Shown: piece after piece, positions 1 to 12,900 of the stretch
How the letters are laid out: each line of letters begins with the position of its first letter
Numbering within the stretch: position 1 is the stretch's first letter
DNA from: Macrostomum hystrix
Lineage: Eukaryota; Platyhelminthes; Macrostomidae
Length of the DNA stretch: 64,000 nt
Assembly (NCBI GenBank): GCA_950097015.1
Contig: CATNEN010000011.1
Location: forward strand, 2,092,001-2,156,000
Direction: 5' to 3'
Translations under genes and position numbers: made by a program
Notes under the pieces: model-generated
What the model was told of the DNA's origin: nothing
What the model saw: only the letters and a program-made list of their open reading frames with translations
Database searches by the model: none

Positions 1-166
1 CCTGCTGATGCTGGTACCCACTTAGTTGCTAAGTTAACTACACTGTAAAGCAACGCAGAGTGAAGTGTCTTCTTAAACAACACGAATTGTTTCATTGGTG
101 TCGGGAATCGAACCCCCGACATTCAATTCGAGACTCCGACGCTTAAATCACTGTGCTACAACCCCT
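1..166 (-). repeat. tRNA-derived SINE, family A (copy 1, cut by window edge)
   Basis: Read on the minus strand, this starts with a tRNA-like head containing a pol III B box (GGTTCGATTCC, complement of about 108-118) and a degenerate A box near 145-160. It continues into the body shared with the other family A copies (about 31893-32223, 32975-33288, 44390-44625 and 57566-57872). The body motif 'gaagtgtctt' near 63-72 matches those copies. The distal part lies beyond base 1. Confidence 0.8.
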
Positions 167-1490
167 TCAAGGACCTTTGAGACCTCGAGACCTCGATGAC
201 AACTAGAACATCGAAAAAGACATAAGTCTAGCGATGTAAAAAAAAATTAAATTGGATTCTAAGAGGGTGTCTGCACCAGAACAGAGGGTGTCTGCAAATG
301 CGTGTTTAATAGTCTCACCTGCTGCAGTCCAGATTGCACCCAAGCCGAGCTTTGAAATTAGTCCGGGTCTCGAAGACTTCAGTTTGGACATTGGACGAGT
401 GATTGCCAGACACCTGCAGATAACACGTGCCGGAGTTATTTGATTGCTACTGACGAAAGTAGTAATAATGGATTGAAGCTAGAATGTTTTGTTATCAAGA
501 TATTCTTGGTGCAATTATTCTGCAAATTCACAGCTGTCATTTCTTCCCATAGCGAGTCGAACACTCAATTAGTTGGGAGTCTGTTCTATTCAAATCCTTA
601 CTAAACTGTCCTAAAATGATGCAGCGACTACCGTAGCAGCCTTCATTGACCTCCCCTGAGCTAGTGTGACGGATCGGTCAAATATTTGCTCTCCTGAGCC
701 AGAAAGAAATTGTTAGAGATCATCGAACTTCTGACTGCAGGCTGACACACAGGGCCCATGAGAAGTCCTGAGAAGTCCTGAGAATGCGTCATTCGTCTTG
801 GAAGTTCGCGAGTAAAACTAAATTAGGATGAAAAAATACTGGGGAAGTGAGAGGTCTCATGACAATCTGGCTGTGTGTTTGCCAGAGAAGAGACTTAACT
901 GAAAACTGAGATCACAGTTTTGGAACCGAAGCGGGGGCCGACCGGACGGATGTTGCTGCTGCTTGCTGGAGTTAATCAGGCGCACGCACTGCCCAATCTT
1001 CGAAGCGAAGGAAGGATACAGTCTTGGAGGGAAGTCATCTTCAACTATCTGGGTCCAGTTGTACGCCTATTTAACCTGATCTTCGCCTAATTTTAAACAT
1101 AAAGCCGAGGGCATGGGTGGGGTAAGCCATTTGAGATTTGAGAAGAAAACCACACTCATTGATCTCTCACAGCTGAGACTAAATCTGCTATTGTGAACTC
1201 ATTCCGAGGCATGATAGACCTCGGCGAGCATCTGCTTTCTGATCCTTACATTTCCTATGCATTGCTTGGTGATTTTCAGAGCGATCTGGAAACAAGTACT
1301 GCTGAGCGCGCGATTGCGACGGATGAAAATGTTTGCGAGTCTTGAGTTGGACAGCCATCACCACAGTGAGAGCCCCTAAAAGGTTCTAAATTACAGAACC
1401 TTTACATGAATTCATCGTGATTGACATTATAAAGTAGTATCAAATTTCAATTTTCAGTTGGACGCAAAAACTGCAGCAAACAATACTGAC
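167..1490. other. No gene recognised; probable intron of the GPCR gene
   Basis: No exon with a recognisable domain is visible. The GPCR exon at 1491-1909 ends in a donor reading into this stretch on the minus strand, so this is probably intron, with later GPCR exons beyond the left edge. Short open frames at 203-443 on both strands lack family features. Confidence 0.4.
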
Positions 1491-1909
1491 CTGTCGATCG
1501 ATAGAGCTACCAGTGTGTAGACAGACACCCCAACAGTAATAATGCGACAGAAGTAGATGACCTTGCAGATGAAGACAGGCAGTTGCACGCCAAATTTGCT
1601 AATGATATCACAGGGAATGAACAGCATCAGGTAGACACAGTCAGCTGCAGCCAAGTTGGTGATGAACAAGTTTGGCGTTGTTCTCAGGCGCTTGTGGCTA
1701 GCAATGATGTAGACGAGAATGAGGTTACCGCTGAGGCCTAGCAGGAACACTGTACACTGCAGGCTGATGTGCGTCAGGTCCATGGCGCCAATCTTGTGCT
1801 GGTAGACTGTGTAGTTTGCGCAGCCCCGCTTGCTGACGTTAGCGAGAACCTCTGTTGGCGAAGATGACGATGCTGCATCCTCGGAGGCTGAGTCCAAACC
1901 GTTTACCAT
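1491..1909 (-). CDS. Class A (rhodopsin-like) peptide-type GPCR, N-terminal exon (partial gene)
   Basis: This exon encodes the N-terminus and TM1 to TM3 of a G-protein-coupled receptor that would sit in the plasma membrane. The 5' end has an ATG at 1909-1907, then a Ser-rich extracellular tail with N-glycosylation sequons (NVS, NYT). TM1 carries the class A GN motif (LSGNLILVYII), followed by RTTPNLFITNLAAADCVYL, the TM2 signature with its conserved NLAxxD. The Cys preceding TM3 (FICKVIYF) is present, and the exon stops at ALSIDR, the TM3 end equivalent to the (D/E)R(Y/F) site, exactly at an AG|GTCAGT donor (1491/1490). TM4-TM7 must lie in exons to the left, outside the window. The pattern resembles invertebrate neuropeptide receptors of the galanin/allatostatin-A type, but the ligand cannot be assigned. 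An upstream 5' UTR exon is possible because an acceptor-like CTGCAG lies about 40 bases before the ATG. Confidence 0.8.
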
Positions 1910-3788
1910 GGCTATTCGGAGCTTCACTTGCAACAAGCTGTTGATAAGACCTGCAGTAATGTCAATGTGAGACTACTGCACTCCGAGTCGCCGCAAATAA
2001 TATTAGATTTCGATTTCAACGAAATGGAAATACGTTGCGATGTACCGAATGACATTGTAAACTAATTTGCTTGGTCCGATAAAAGTTCTTCCTGAAATTG
2101 TGGTAGCACTAGTAACACGTTCCCCCGTATTGAGCATGAAATTCGTATTCTTTGCAATGCTCTGCTCAGGGAATTCGATCACGACGCCTAAATTGATTGC
2201 AAAATTGTCGAGATTCAAAGGATGTACTTTAAAAAAACGTACGTCGCGCAAAGTTCGGTGTATAGTTTCAACTACGCTTTTTTGGAGTTTCTCCGGTATT
2301 TAGAATAATTTCAGCTAAAATCTCTTCAGCAGCCGCAGCACAAGCGAGAGAACACATTTCTGACACGATTTTGATGCGTGCAAAATATTTGCTGATAGTT
2401 TTCCAAAATCTAATAAATCTACCATAGCAGCCGTACTCTGAGGACGCGTGGGGAACACCCAATCGCGACTGCTGCCGCGTTTTGTCTATGGCCGTATCGA
2501 AAATCAAATAGAATAAAGTGAACGGCTACTTATTGACCCTATAGCTCACTCCAGTCTGCTTCTTAGAAATGTCTATGGTCCAAGGAGAGGCCGAAGCAAA
2601 CTTTTGAGCCGCTTATAATCCAATAATTTCTATCTGCAGACAATGCATCTATAAACCAAGGCTGAGAATGAAACGTGTACTAGTTTGTACTTTTAACGTC
2701 GCGATAATGCACACTTTACGAATACTTACCAAAGTTGCTCGTGTCAAGCTTGTTTAAAGTCAGAACTGCAGTTGCAGAGTTAAAGAAAGTGGTATCGATT
2801 GGCGATGTTGCAGTTTCCTATCGCTTTGTAGATAAGCGCCTTGTCATAAGGACTGTTTTGAAAGGCCGCAGCTAGCAAAACCCGGCATACGCGGCGTTCT
2901 ATGGGATTTTATAGCAGGTCGATCCCCACCTCTATCTGTCTCGCCCCTCTGCTATCTCTATAGAAGTCCTCTCCTGGCGTTTCCTATTGGCAGCCAATGG
3001 ATGACATCGCGGAGGTGACAGCACCAATGTGATACCGCCAGTGCCATGCATGAAAGTTTTCAAGCAAAGTAGCTGTAGGCTGTTGAATGAAGAAATAAAT
3101 TAAACAGGCATTTGTTGCCACCCACGCAACTATTTCCCTCGTAAGCGGAACTGCACTTTGCATCGGAAATTTTTTTCCAATTTTTTGTTGAAATAAACAC
3201 AAATATTTACTGTGAAAATGTTCTTTTTACAAATCCAGTTAATTAAACGCAATCATGTCGCGTTAGTCAAACTTAGATTTTGGTTCGCCTCTTGTTATAG
3301 CCAACTCGCCAACTAGCACGGCTTCTGACTTCATCTGCCTGCCTGCCCGCGTTTTTAGGCTGCTAATGGCCTCTTTAATAGATATTAGTCACTGTAAGCC
3401 CAACTCAACGCATGCTTGAGAAGTCTTTGAATGTCTAGGCTATAAGGATTCTCTGTTGATTTGGCACTGAAATCAAATAGCGAAAATCTTCTGGCTCAAA
3501 GGATTAATTTTAATATTGACAGGATTTGTCTAGTTAGTCGACTGTATTAAACATTGTTCGATTCGAGTACCTAATACATTTGTCTGCACAGTGAAATAAG
3601 TAAATTCATTTACCATTTTTTCGAGTGGAAATATACTCGTATTATAGTGCATGATAATAAGTTTACTCTTCAATCCATGAGTAAATGAGCAAATTTATGA
3701 GCAAATTTTCAATATCCTTCAATTTACCTTCGGTAGATTATAGCCAGTCGAATGTGCTTAAGTTCAAATGACTGAGCTCGATTCCGCG
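1910..3788. other. Intergenic/upstream region without recognisable gene
   Basis: AT-rich sequence upstream of the GPCR exon. Short open frames (for example 2003-2251, 2268-2507 and 2984-3202 on the minus strand) show no domain, transmembrane pattern or splice context that I recognise. It could hold the GPCR promoter or a non-coding 5' exon. Confidence 0.4.
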
Positions 3789-3930
3789 GTCAGGGCAGAT
3801 GTACACACCTGTGTGGGCGTATACCTGCGTACGGTATCTGCGTGCGTGTGTGCTCAGGAGTCAGCGAAATGGGCAGAATTGCCTCCTCGCTGACTGCGGG
3901 TCAAGTGATGCGTCATTGTTATTAGTTTTA
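3789..3930 (+). repeat. tRNA-derived SINE, family B, 3' fragment
   Basis: Matches the 3' half of family B (compare 53850-54010): gtcagggcagatgtacacac, then a TG-rich stretch, 'gctcaggagtcagcgaaatg' and 'gcctcctcgctgactgcggg'. The tRNA head is missing. Confidence 0.8.
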
Positions 3931-4636
3931 TGAACCAGTTCATTCCTTCAATCAAGAAGCTGTCACTAAATGTAGATCATGTTAAGCAATGTCGGTATTT
4001 CGAATTTCGTTAATAATTTACTGCTCCATTGCTTCCATTAAGTAGATAATGCGGTTAATAAGTATCGATAATATACATACAGCAGTGCCACACTCCAATG
4101 ACTGTGCTAATATATTTGCCTCATTATTTTCCTAATCACGTGCCTTTCATTCTCAGTTCGTTCCATTCTGCGCTGTTTCTTTGAGACTTCGATATGCTAA
4201 TAAACTCATTAGCTCTGCATGCATGGGATCTCCGATTTACAAATGGACGCCGAAATGACACTAAAAAAACAAAACAGACCAATAAGCGTTATACCTGCCA
4301 TGGCAGGCCAATTCTGCCTAGCAATGATCTAGGAAAGCTTACCGAACGTCTGATCACATCGCAACTTTATTGACAAAAATCCATGACTTCCAGTAAAATC
4401 CATGTATTTCCATGACTTCCAGGAATGGAAATACCTGGGCTTCCACATGAACACAAAGGGAACAGTGGACTGCTGTGCTAAAGAACTTTAGATCCTTTAT
4501 TTCTTGGAACAGGGGGCCATGGGACAAAAGTAAACCAAAACACCACAACATACAGAAAAAAAGTATTCAGCACTGAGCTCCACTCTCTAATCGGCAATAC
4601 TTTATCACCCATCACTCTGTCATCCTTGAGTCTTCA

Positions 4637-4919
4637 GGATGCACTAGATGATCCGTGAGGAATCAGCCGAGAATACACTAGATGATCCGTGAGGAATCAG
4701 CCGAGAATACACTAGATGATCCGTGAGGAATCAGCCGAGAATACACTAGATGATCCGTGAGGAATCAGCCGAGAATACACTAGATGATCCGTGAGGAATC
4801 AGCCCAGAATACACTAGATGATCCGTGAGGAATCAGCCCAGAATACACTAGATGATCCGTGAGGAATCAGCCGAGAATACACTAGATGATCCGTGAGGAA
4901 TCAGCCGAGAATACACTAG
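4637..4919. repeat. 34-bp minisatellite, array 1
   Basis: About eight head-to-tail copies of a 34-bp unit containing 'ctagatgatccgtgaggaat' plus 'cagccgagaatacac'. The same unit forms the larger array at 5873-7680. Immediately right of it (about 4918-4986) are three copies of a different roughly 21-bp unit (core 'gttcagatccttga'). Confidence 0.95.
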
Positions 4920-4986
4920 TCTGTAGTTCAGATCCTTGTGTCTGAAGTTCAGATCCTTGAGTCTGCAGTTCAGATCCTTGAGTCTT

Positions 4987-5872
4987 TAGGTCGTTGAGAT
5001 TACGGTTTAGGTCCCAGTGATTACAATCATCGAGACATAACACTCTCAACACAAAAATTGGCCTCGCCTTTGGTCGACTAATTAATATAAATGAATGGAG
5101 GCACCAAAAAGCTACAGCTTAGTATATGCATGCGAAACTTGGCCAACTTACATACGTGAGTCAATTAAGCAACAGCAGCAGCAGCAACATCAGCAGCAGC
5201 CATATAACAAGTCATTCCTCAGAGCAGTGAAAAAATATGCACCCGTACGTAGTGGTGCCAACAAGCTTAGTGCTTTCAACTGATGAAATAGCAGAGACAA
5301 TAAAAACGCTGTCACACTGAAGCAACAGCAGCAGCAGTGATGCTTGCCTCGCTCTGAAGCATTTTGTCAATCGGTGGTTGAGAGCCTTTGAGTTGACGGC
5401 TGGCTCTATGCCGCTACTCTGGTAGCAGCCGCAGCAGCAGCAGCAGCAGCAGTAGAAGCAGCAGCAGCAGCAGCAGAAGCATTGGGAGTTAGAATGAAAT
5501 TCAATGCAGGCTGCGAGACAGAAACGTTGAATTTTTTAATCCGCCTAAAACAGCCGACGCATCCCCGTTGTCCACCTCCTCACACCCAGCACTCCCACCT
5601 CCTTGACTCAAAGCGAAACGGTTAATGGAGTGTCTGAATTGAATCCCAGATTGGGATTATTATTATTTTAAGAAGATCAGCTCGAGGCAGTCGCGAAGCG
5701 GGCTGAGCACAAAGCCATCAAAATGCTTCCCTGGTCTCAATCCTTGCAGCTCGATGTCATGCATTTTTTCTATGAGAATCTGATTTTAAATATTTGCCGT
5801 CTGAATGGCATGCCTGATTTATCAAATCAGTTAAAAGCTGAGGAACTGAAAGACACTGAATTTACCATTAGT
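4987..5872. repeat. Spacer between two arrays, with CAG-type microsatellite tracts
   Basis: Contains imperfect (CAG/CAA)n tracts near 5168-5205, 5322-5337 and 5425-5480. A 62-codon plus-strand frame at 5095-5283 encodes a short poly-Gln tract, but no domain or splice context supports it as a gene. The rest of the spacer shows nothing recognisable. Confidence 0.6.
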
Positions 5873-7680
5873 CCGTGAGGAATCAGCCGAGGATACACTA
5901 GATGATCCGTGAGGAATCAGCCGAGGATACACTAGATGATCCGTGAGGAATCAGCCGAGGATGCACTAGATGATCCGTGAGGAATCAGCCGAGGATACAC
6001 TAGATGATCCGTGAGGAATCAGCCGAGGATACACTAGATGATCCGTGAGGAATCGACCGAGGATGCACTAGATGATCCGTGAGGAATCAGCCGAGGATAC
6101 ACTAGATGATCCGTGAGGAATCAGCCGAGGATACACTAGATGATCCGTGAGGAATCAGCCAAGGATGCACTAGATGATCCGTGAGGAATCAGCCGAGGAT
6201 ACACTAGATGATCCGTGAGGAATCAGCCGAGGATACACTAGATGATCCGTGAGGAATCAGCCAAGGATGCACTAGATGATCCGTGAGGAATCAGCCGAGG
6301 ATGCACTAGATGATCCGTGAGGAATCAGCCGAGGATGCACTAGATGATCCGTGAGGAATCAGCCGAGGATGCACTAGATGATCCGTGAGGAATCAGCCGA
6401 GGATACACTAGATGATCCATGAGGAATCAGCCGAGAATACACTAGATGATCCGTGAGGAATCAGCCGAGGATGCACTAGATGATCTGTGAGGAATCGACC
6501 GAGGATACACTAGATGATCCGTGAGGAATCAGCCAAGGATGCACTAGATGATCTGTGAGGAATCGACCGAGGATACACTAGATGATCTGTGAGGAATCGA
6601 CCGAGGATACACTAGATGATCTGTGAGGAATCGACCGAGGATACACTAGATGATCCGTGAGGAATCGACCGAGGATACACTAGATGATCTGTGAGGAATC
6701 GACCGAGGATACACTAGATGATCTGTGAGGAATCGACCGAGGATACACTAGATGATTCATGAGGAATGCGCCGAGGATTCACTAGATGTTCCGTGAGGAA
6801 TCAGCCGAGGATACACTAGATGATCTGTGAGGAATCGACCGAGGATAGACTAGATGATCTGTGAGGAATCGACCGAGGATACACTAGATGATCTGTGAGG
6901 AATCGACCAAGGATACACTAGATGATCTGTGAGGAATCGACCGAGGATTCACTAGATGATCCGTGAGGAATCAGCCGAGAATACAATAGATGATCCGTGA
7001 GGAATCAGCCGAGGATGCACTAGATGATCCGTGAGGAATCAGCCGAGGATTCACTAGATGATCCGTGAGGAATCAGCCGAGGATTCACTAGATGATCCAT
7101 GAGGAATCAGCCGAGGATACACTGGATGATCTGTGAGGAATCGACCGAGGATACACTAGATGATCCGTGAGGAATCAGCCGAGGATGCACTAGATGATCC
7201 GTGAGGAATCAGCCGAGGATACACTAGATGATCCGTGAGGAATCAGCCGAGGATTCACTAGATGATCCGTGAGGAATCAGCCGAGGATGCACTAGATGAT
7301 CCGTGAGGAATCGACCGAGAATACACTAGATGATCCGTGAGGAATCAGCCGAGGATACACTAGATGATCCGTGAGGAATCAGCCGAGGATACACTAGATG
7401 ATCCGTGAGGAATCAGCCGAGGATGCACTAGATGATCCGTGAGGAATCAGCCGAGGATGCACTAGATGATCCGTGAGGAATCAGCCGAGGATTCACTAGA
7501 TGATCCGTGAGGAATCAGCCGAGGATGCACTAGATGATCTGTGAGGAATCAGCCGAGGATACACTAGATGATCCGTGAGGAATCAGCCGAGGATTCACTA
7601 GATGATCCGTGAGGAATCAGCCGAGGATGCACTAGATGATCCGTGAGGAATCAGCCGAGGATGCACTAGATGATCCGTGA
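5873..7680. repeat. 34-bp minisatellite, array 2 (about 53 copies)
   Basis: Same 34-bp unit as at 4637-4919, with point variants at a few positions (ccgtgagg/ctgtgagg, cagcc/cgacc, gatac/gatgc/gattc). Variants cluster locally: ctgtgaggaatcgaccg units dominate 6480-6950. This points to local duplication within the array. The right edge decays through degenerate units to about 7740. Confidence 0.95.
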
Positions 7681-7946
7681 CGAATTTGTGAGAAAAAAAA
7701 TCGTGAGGAATCCGCCGAGACACATTGGATGATCCCTGACAGATCCGGTAGAAATATGCTCTCTATTGCACTATAAACTGAGTTAGAAAAGCAAGACACT
7801 GAATGATGAATGGGTAATTTTGATGGTATCACTATAAAATTCGCGTCAAGAAAAAAACTGACTACTGTGAGTAGGAATGTATAAATTTTTTAGCTTTTTA
7901 CTTAGGTTCTAGTTAAACTTTGGCGTAAGAATGATTTTAAAGAAAC

Positions 7947-8170
7947 AACAGAGCTTGTAGCCCAGTGGTGGGAGCTTTGTACTTTTGTCCGCGAGGTCGA
8001 GAGTTCGTTTCTCAGTCCAGGGGTCAGCATCGTCTTGCTGGGGTTGAAATTTGGGTGAGTTTGGCAACTAAACTCCGTCCACAGACAATACAGTTGTACA
8101 CAGCTTTGGAAGCGCTGCGCGACAGGTACGAACGCGTCACTTGGCTGTACATCTGGCCCAAAACTATGCC
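7947..8170 (+). repeat. Possible divergent tRNA-derived SINE (third family)
   Basis: The head has an A-box-like TAGCCCAGTGGTGGGAGC (about 7956-7973) and a B-box-like GAGTTCGTTTC at 7999-8009, spaced as in a tRNA. The body 'gtcagcatcgtcttgctggg' follows. Only one copy is visible here, so the family assignment rests on the promoter-like boxes alone. Confidence 0.45.
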
Positions 8171-9980
8171 AGGTGTAATTTCTATTGGATTCTAGTTTTT
8201 TTATATAGAATCTATCAATTGTGCAAACCATTCTCGTAGATTCTTATTTTCCTGCGGTAGAATTAAATTCAGCGGAAAAAAATCTGTAAAGGTTCGTAGT
8301 AAGTAAAAACGTGTTGCTCGAGTCACGCGTGCAGCATTGCAACTCTTAACTAATCGCATATTTACGTGTGAGTACAGTACAAAGCTTTGAAAAAAATCTT
8401 GTTTCACACGCACAAGACAAAAAATACAGGCGAAGGAAACGACAGTAAGTAAGAGAATATGGTCAAGAAAAAGAGTTTAGCTGTTGCTCGCCTAAAATTC
8501 TGTCTCCTCTTCATCTTCTCGGGCGTCTCTCTTTAGGCAGCGTCCCTCCTTAGGATTGGATTGGATTGGATCCATAATTTGGTCCATATAATTTACGATA
8601 GCTTTAGTGGGGTGTTGGTCATAGCCTACACTGTACAGTGCTATATTTGGCCTCCGCTCAGAGTGGAAGGGAATCTACACTCTCGCCAGGACAGCAGTCT
8701 TAGATTAGAATGTACATAGACGCTATCGCGGAGGGAGGGGTTGGTCTCTGCAAAGATATGAGAGGATAGAGGGACGAGGGACGAAGCATTCACATGAAGC
8801 TGGATGCTGTACAGGCCGGCTGAAATGTGTAACACTGGCGCACATGTCATGCACCCGAGAAGTATCTTTGAGCGAAAGGCTGCTAACGAGGAAGAAGAAA
8901 ATTTATTGGCAAGAGATGGTCCAGCTGGAAATTATGAGTTTCAAATTTCGATTGCCTCTGAACTGAACAAGATGTTATTGTTACCTGAATCTGAAGTGAC
9001 TGTACAATAACCTCGGTGAGTTATCTATTATCCTTTTCTATTTAATCTTTGCTCACAAAATTCCGTCTTGCTGTCTTTTAGTAAAGATTCTTCATTTCAT
9101 GGCACGCAACAGATAAATCTGTCGCTTCTCTAGGAACCAGCACGCTCCGTTGACAACTAATCCCTTAGCTTAGGATCATGCAATCTCGTTTGCTCTCAAA
9201 TGATAATAGAATCGATTCTTCCCCTGACATAGCCGCATGCATTTCTACCCCATTCCTGATCTCCCATCAATGTCCATCCGTACTGTTTTTCTCCCCTCGC
9301 CATCGATCAGTTAGCTATTTTCCTTCTCCAAACCTTCTCCAAGGAAGAAATGAGATTTTTCTGATCTGAACTCTAGCATGAGTCGCTGTCCTATTGGCTG
9401 GGAAGTCTGGGAACTTCTCCAATAATAAACCTTACAATCAGCCATAAAATTCACCGAGAAATCCCATTTAAAACATGAAGTAATTTTCTCCCATATTTTA
9501 CATCTAAAAATTAGCAGCTTAGCTGTTTCAATTTAACAAAAAACATTCCTGAAAAAGAGACAGTTCGGTTGGTAAGTTAAAAAATGCCAGTGTAATTTAA
9601 AGTAAAATTCGAAGATACGATTCGAGAAATTATGAATTCATACTTTTAAAATCACCTAATTTTGAGGTCAATCAGGTAAATCTAGATTAGAAGTTAGTTG
9701 CAGGTAATATAGTACATGCACTCAGTTGAATGATCAGCTAGTCTGAGCATGCTCTGGGCATAGGCAAGCTCTAATTTTTTTATTACTATCTCCAATTTGA
9801 CCTAAGTGTGTAGATTGTTCGAAATCCAGAATAAACAGGTTTTTCCCAGCGTATGCACTGAATATATGTTCTGATATAATAAGTACAGGCTGTACTGTTT
9901 TGCGTGAATATAAATGTTAGTGAAGTTCGCTCACTATATGTGCCAGTTAAATTACGCAACCTGTATTAAGCAAGTGAAAA
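8171..9980. other. Region upstream of the SLC26 gene, no gene recognised
   Basis: AT-rich sequence with short open frames lacking family features. It probably contains the SLC26 promoter and 5' UTR. An in-frame TGA at 9975-9977 lies just before the proposed SLC26 start codon. Confidence 0.4.
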
Positions 9981-12900
9981 ATGCCTAAAGATCGATTTCG
10001 TTTTAATCGAGTGCTCACACTATGGGGTGCATCTCCGTTTATAGATGACCGACAGCCTGACCTGAGAATGGCCTCTGGTGACACCGCTGGCGACAGGGAC
10101 CACGTTGAAGGTAATCTGACTGCAGGCATGCGGCTTTAAGCCATGTTAGAACTTCGTCAAGTCCTTCAACCAGTGTTCTATAGTCACTGGTCAAGTCCTT
10201 CAACCAGTGTTCTATAGTCACTGGTCAAGTCCTTCAACCAGTGTTCTATAGTCACTGGTCAAGTCCTTCAACCAGTGTTCTATAGTCACTGGACAAGTCC
10301 TTCAACCAGTGTTCTATAGTCACTGGTCAAGTCCTTCAACCAGTGTTCTATAGTCACTGGTCAAGTCCTTCAACCAGTGTTCTATAGTCACTGGTCAAGT
10401 CCTTCAACCAGTGTTCTATAGTCACTGGTCAAGTCCTTCAACCAGTGTTCTATAGTCACTGGTCAAGTCCTTCAACCAGTGTTCTATAGTCACTGGTCAA
10501 GTCCTTCAACCAGTGTTCTATAGTCACTGGACAAGTCCTTCAACCAGTGTTCTCAGACACTGGACAAGTCCTTCAACCAGTGTTCTCAGTCACTGGACAA
10601 GTCCTTCAACCAGTGTTCTCAGTCACTGGACAAGTCCTTCAACCAGTGTTCTCAGACACTGGACAAGTCCTTCAACCAGTGTTCTCAGACACTGGACAAG
10701 TCCTTCAACCAGTGTTCTCAGACACTGGACAAGTCCTTCAACCAGTGTTCTCAGACACTGGACAAGTCCTTCAACCAGTGTTCTCAGTCACTGGTCAAGT
10801 CCTTCAACCAGCGTTCTATAGTCACTGGACAAGTCCTTCAACCAGTGTTCTCAGTCACTGGTCAAGTCCTTCAACCAGCGTTCTCAGTCACTGGACAAGT
10901 CCTTCAACCAGTGTTCTATAGTCACTGGACAAGTCCTTCAACCAGTGTTCTATAGTCACTGGACAAGTCCTTCAACCAGTGTTCTATAGTCACTGGTCAA
11001 GTCCTTCAACCAGTGTTCTCAGTCACTGGTCAAGTCCTTCAACCAGTGTTCTCAGTCACTGGTCAAGTCCTTCAACCAGTGTTCTATAGTCACTGGACAA
11101 GTCCTTCAACCAGTGTTCTCAGTCACTGGACAAGTCCTTCAACCAGTGTTCTATAGTCACTGGACAAGTCCTTCAACCAATCAACAACTCAGTCAACCAG
11201 TGTTCTATAGTCTCTGGACAAGTCCTTCAACCAATCAACAACTCAGTCAACCAGTGTTCTCAGTCAACAGACAAAAACTCCAGACAGTGTCCTGAGTCAT
11301 CTTAAATCAATTTTTTATTCGCAGTGACGCTTCAACCAGCCGACGATCAGCCAGGTACTTCGCTAACTGGCGGCGATGCTCGTCAGCAGCGCCGTCCGCA
11401 GCGCGGCAAACGTCGGCCACATCGCGCTAGTCAGAGTCGTCGTCCGCTGCTGTCAGGCGGTGGCGACGGCGCGGGCGCAGTGTTCGAGGGCGGCAAAGAC
11501 GAGGACCTATTGAACAGTGACGACAATTATGACGACAGCTCGGACAGTGACTTGGACACGGAGCACAGTTTCCGCGTGATCCGCCCGGTCTATACTCAGC
11601 AGCAGTTCGACGAGAAGCACGGAGGCCGCCTAGTTCGCAAGCCGCTGCTCACCAGACTGAAGGACAGCGCCAAAAAAGTGGCCCCAGGTGGATCTGCTGA
11701 TCATTGCGGCGTCGACAGTGTCACCTCTCATCTGCTGCGCCTCCTGCCATTCATTGGAATACTCAGGCAGTACAACGTCAAGGAGTGGCTGCTGGCAGAC
11801 TTCATCTCTGGTGGGTGTCTCTGACCAGTCAGTTAGTGTTTGTTTGTCATTTAGTTGGTTAGTTTTTTATTTGGTTGTTTTTGTTTGTTTGGTTTGGCGG
11901 TTAATTAGTTCGTTGTTTGTTTGTTTGGCTGTCTTGTCTGTTAGTTAATTATTTAGTTAGCCAGTTCGTTTTTGTTTGTTTGTTTGTTGTTTATTTAGTT
12001 AGTTATTTAGCTAGTTATTTATTTAGTTACTTAATTAGTTCTTTATTTAGTTAGTTAGTTATTTAGCTAGTTATTTTGTTTGTTTGTTTGCTTGTGCATG
12101 AAGAAGTAGATCTTGATCCAGTTTTAGTTGCCTACTCGTTAGTTGCACTTTTCTGGGACAATATTTACAATCTACTCGAATTTCATAGCTTTTTATCTCA
12201 ATCAAACCCATCGTCTCATTCATAAAAGTGACAAAGCGACGACAAGATCTGACGAAGTGATGTCGAGAATTTCTTTCAAATACGAGCGTGTCTTTAGATT
12301 TCGTGACATCGAGCGAACACGAACAGCTCTCATTGATTTTCTACTGGCTAAGCGGGGAAGAATCCTGGGAAAAACAAGCCCTGAAATTCACACCCTGACA
12401 TTGAGTGGGATCAACGAGAAAATGGGAAGATGGGAAGAAGTCTTGGGCGAAAGAAAAGTCAGGAAGAAGGGTTGGAGAATTTTTTCATTTAAAACACTGG
12501 TAGAGTGCTAATGCGCTGGTATGTACGAGCGTAGCAGTATTACCATTTAATAATATTTTGTATAGTTGCAGGCAATTCTTCCCATTTTGCTGACTCCTGA
12601 GCACACACGCTCACATAGGTGTGTACATCTGCCCTGACTTTCTCATCGTCAGGATTGCCTGCAGTGTACACTCTCACTGTGCCTTGGAGTTTGACCTTCA
12701 AGGGGCGTAAATTGCACGACAAGCCCCCAAGCCTTCTCGCCGCAAATGTACGAGAAATAAATGTCTCGTATGTGGCCTCGCCGCGGAATCGAGCTCAGGG
12801 ACCTTGGCGCGCTGTTATTACCAAGATGCAGGTAAATTGATCAGCTCAACACCACCCACCTACCCTGACCCCACAGGCCTGACCGTGGGCATCATGCACA

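Noticed and set aside
4637-7680. CRISPR-like regular repeats
   Set aside because: Units are contiguous, with no unique spacers and no cas genes, and the window is animal DNA.
12143-12511. 122-codon frame in SLC26 intron 2
   Set aside because: No domain, no matching splice sites and intron position. Could be an unrecognised gene, but nothing supports it.
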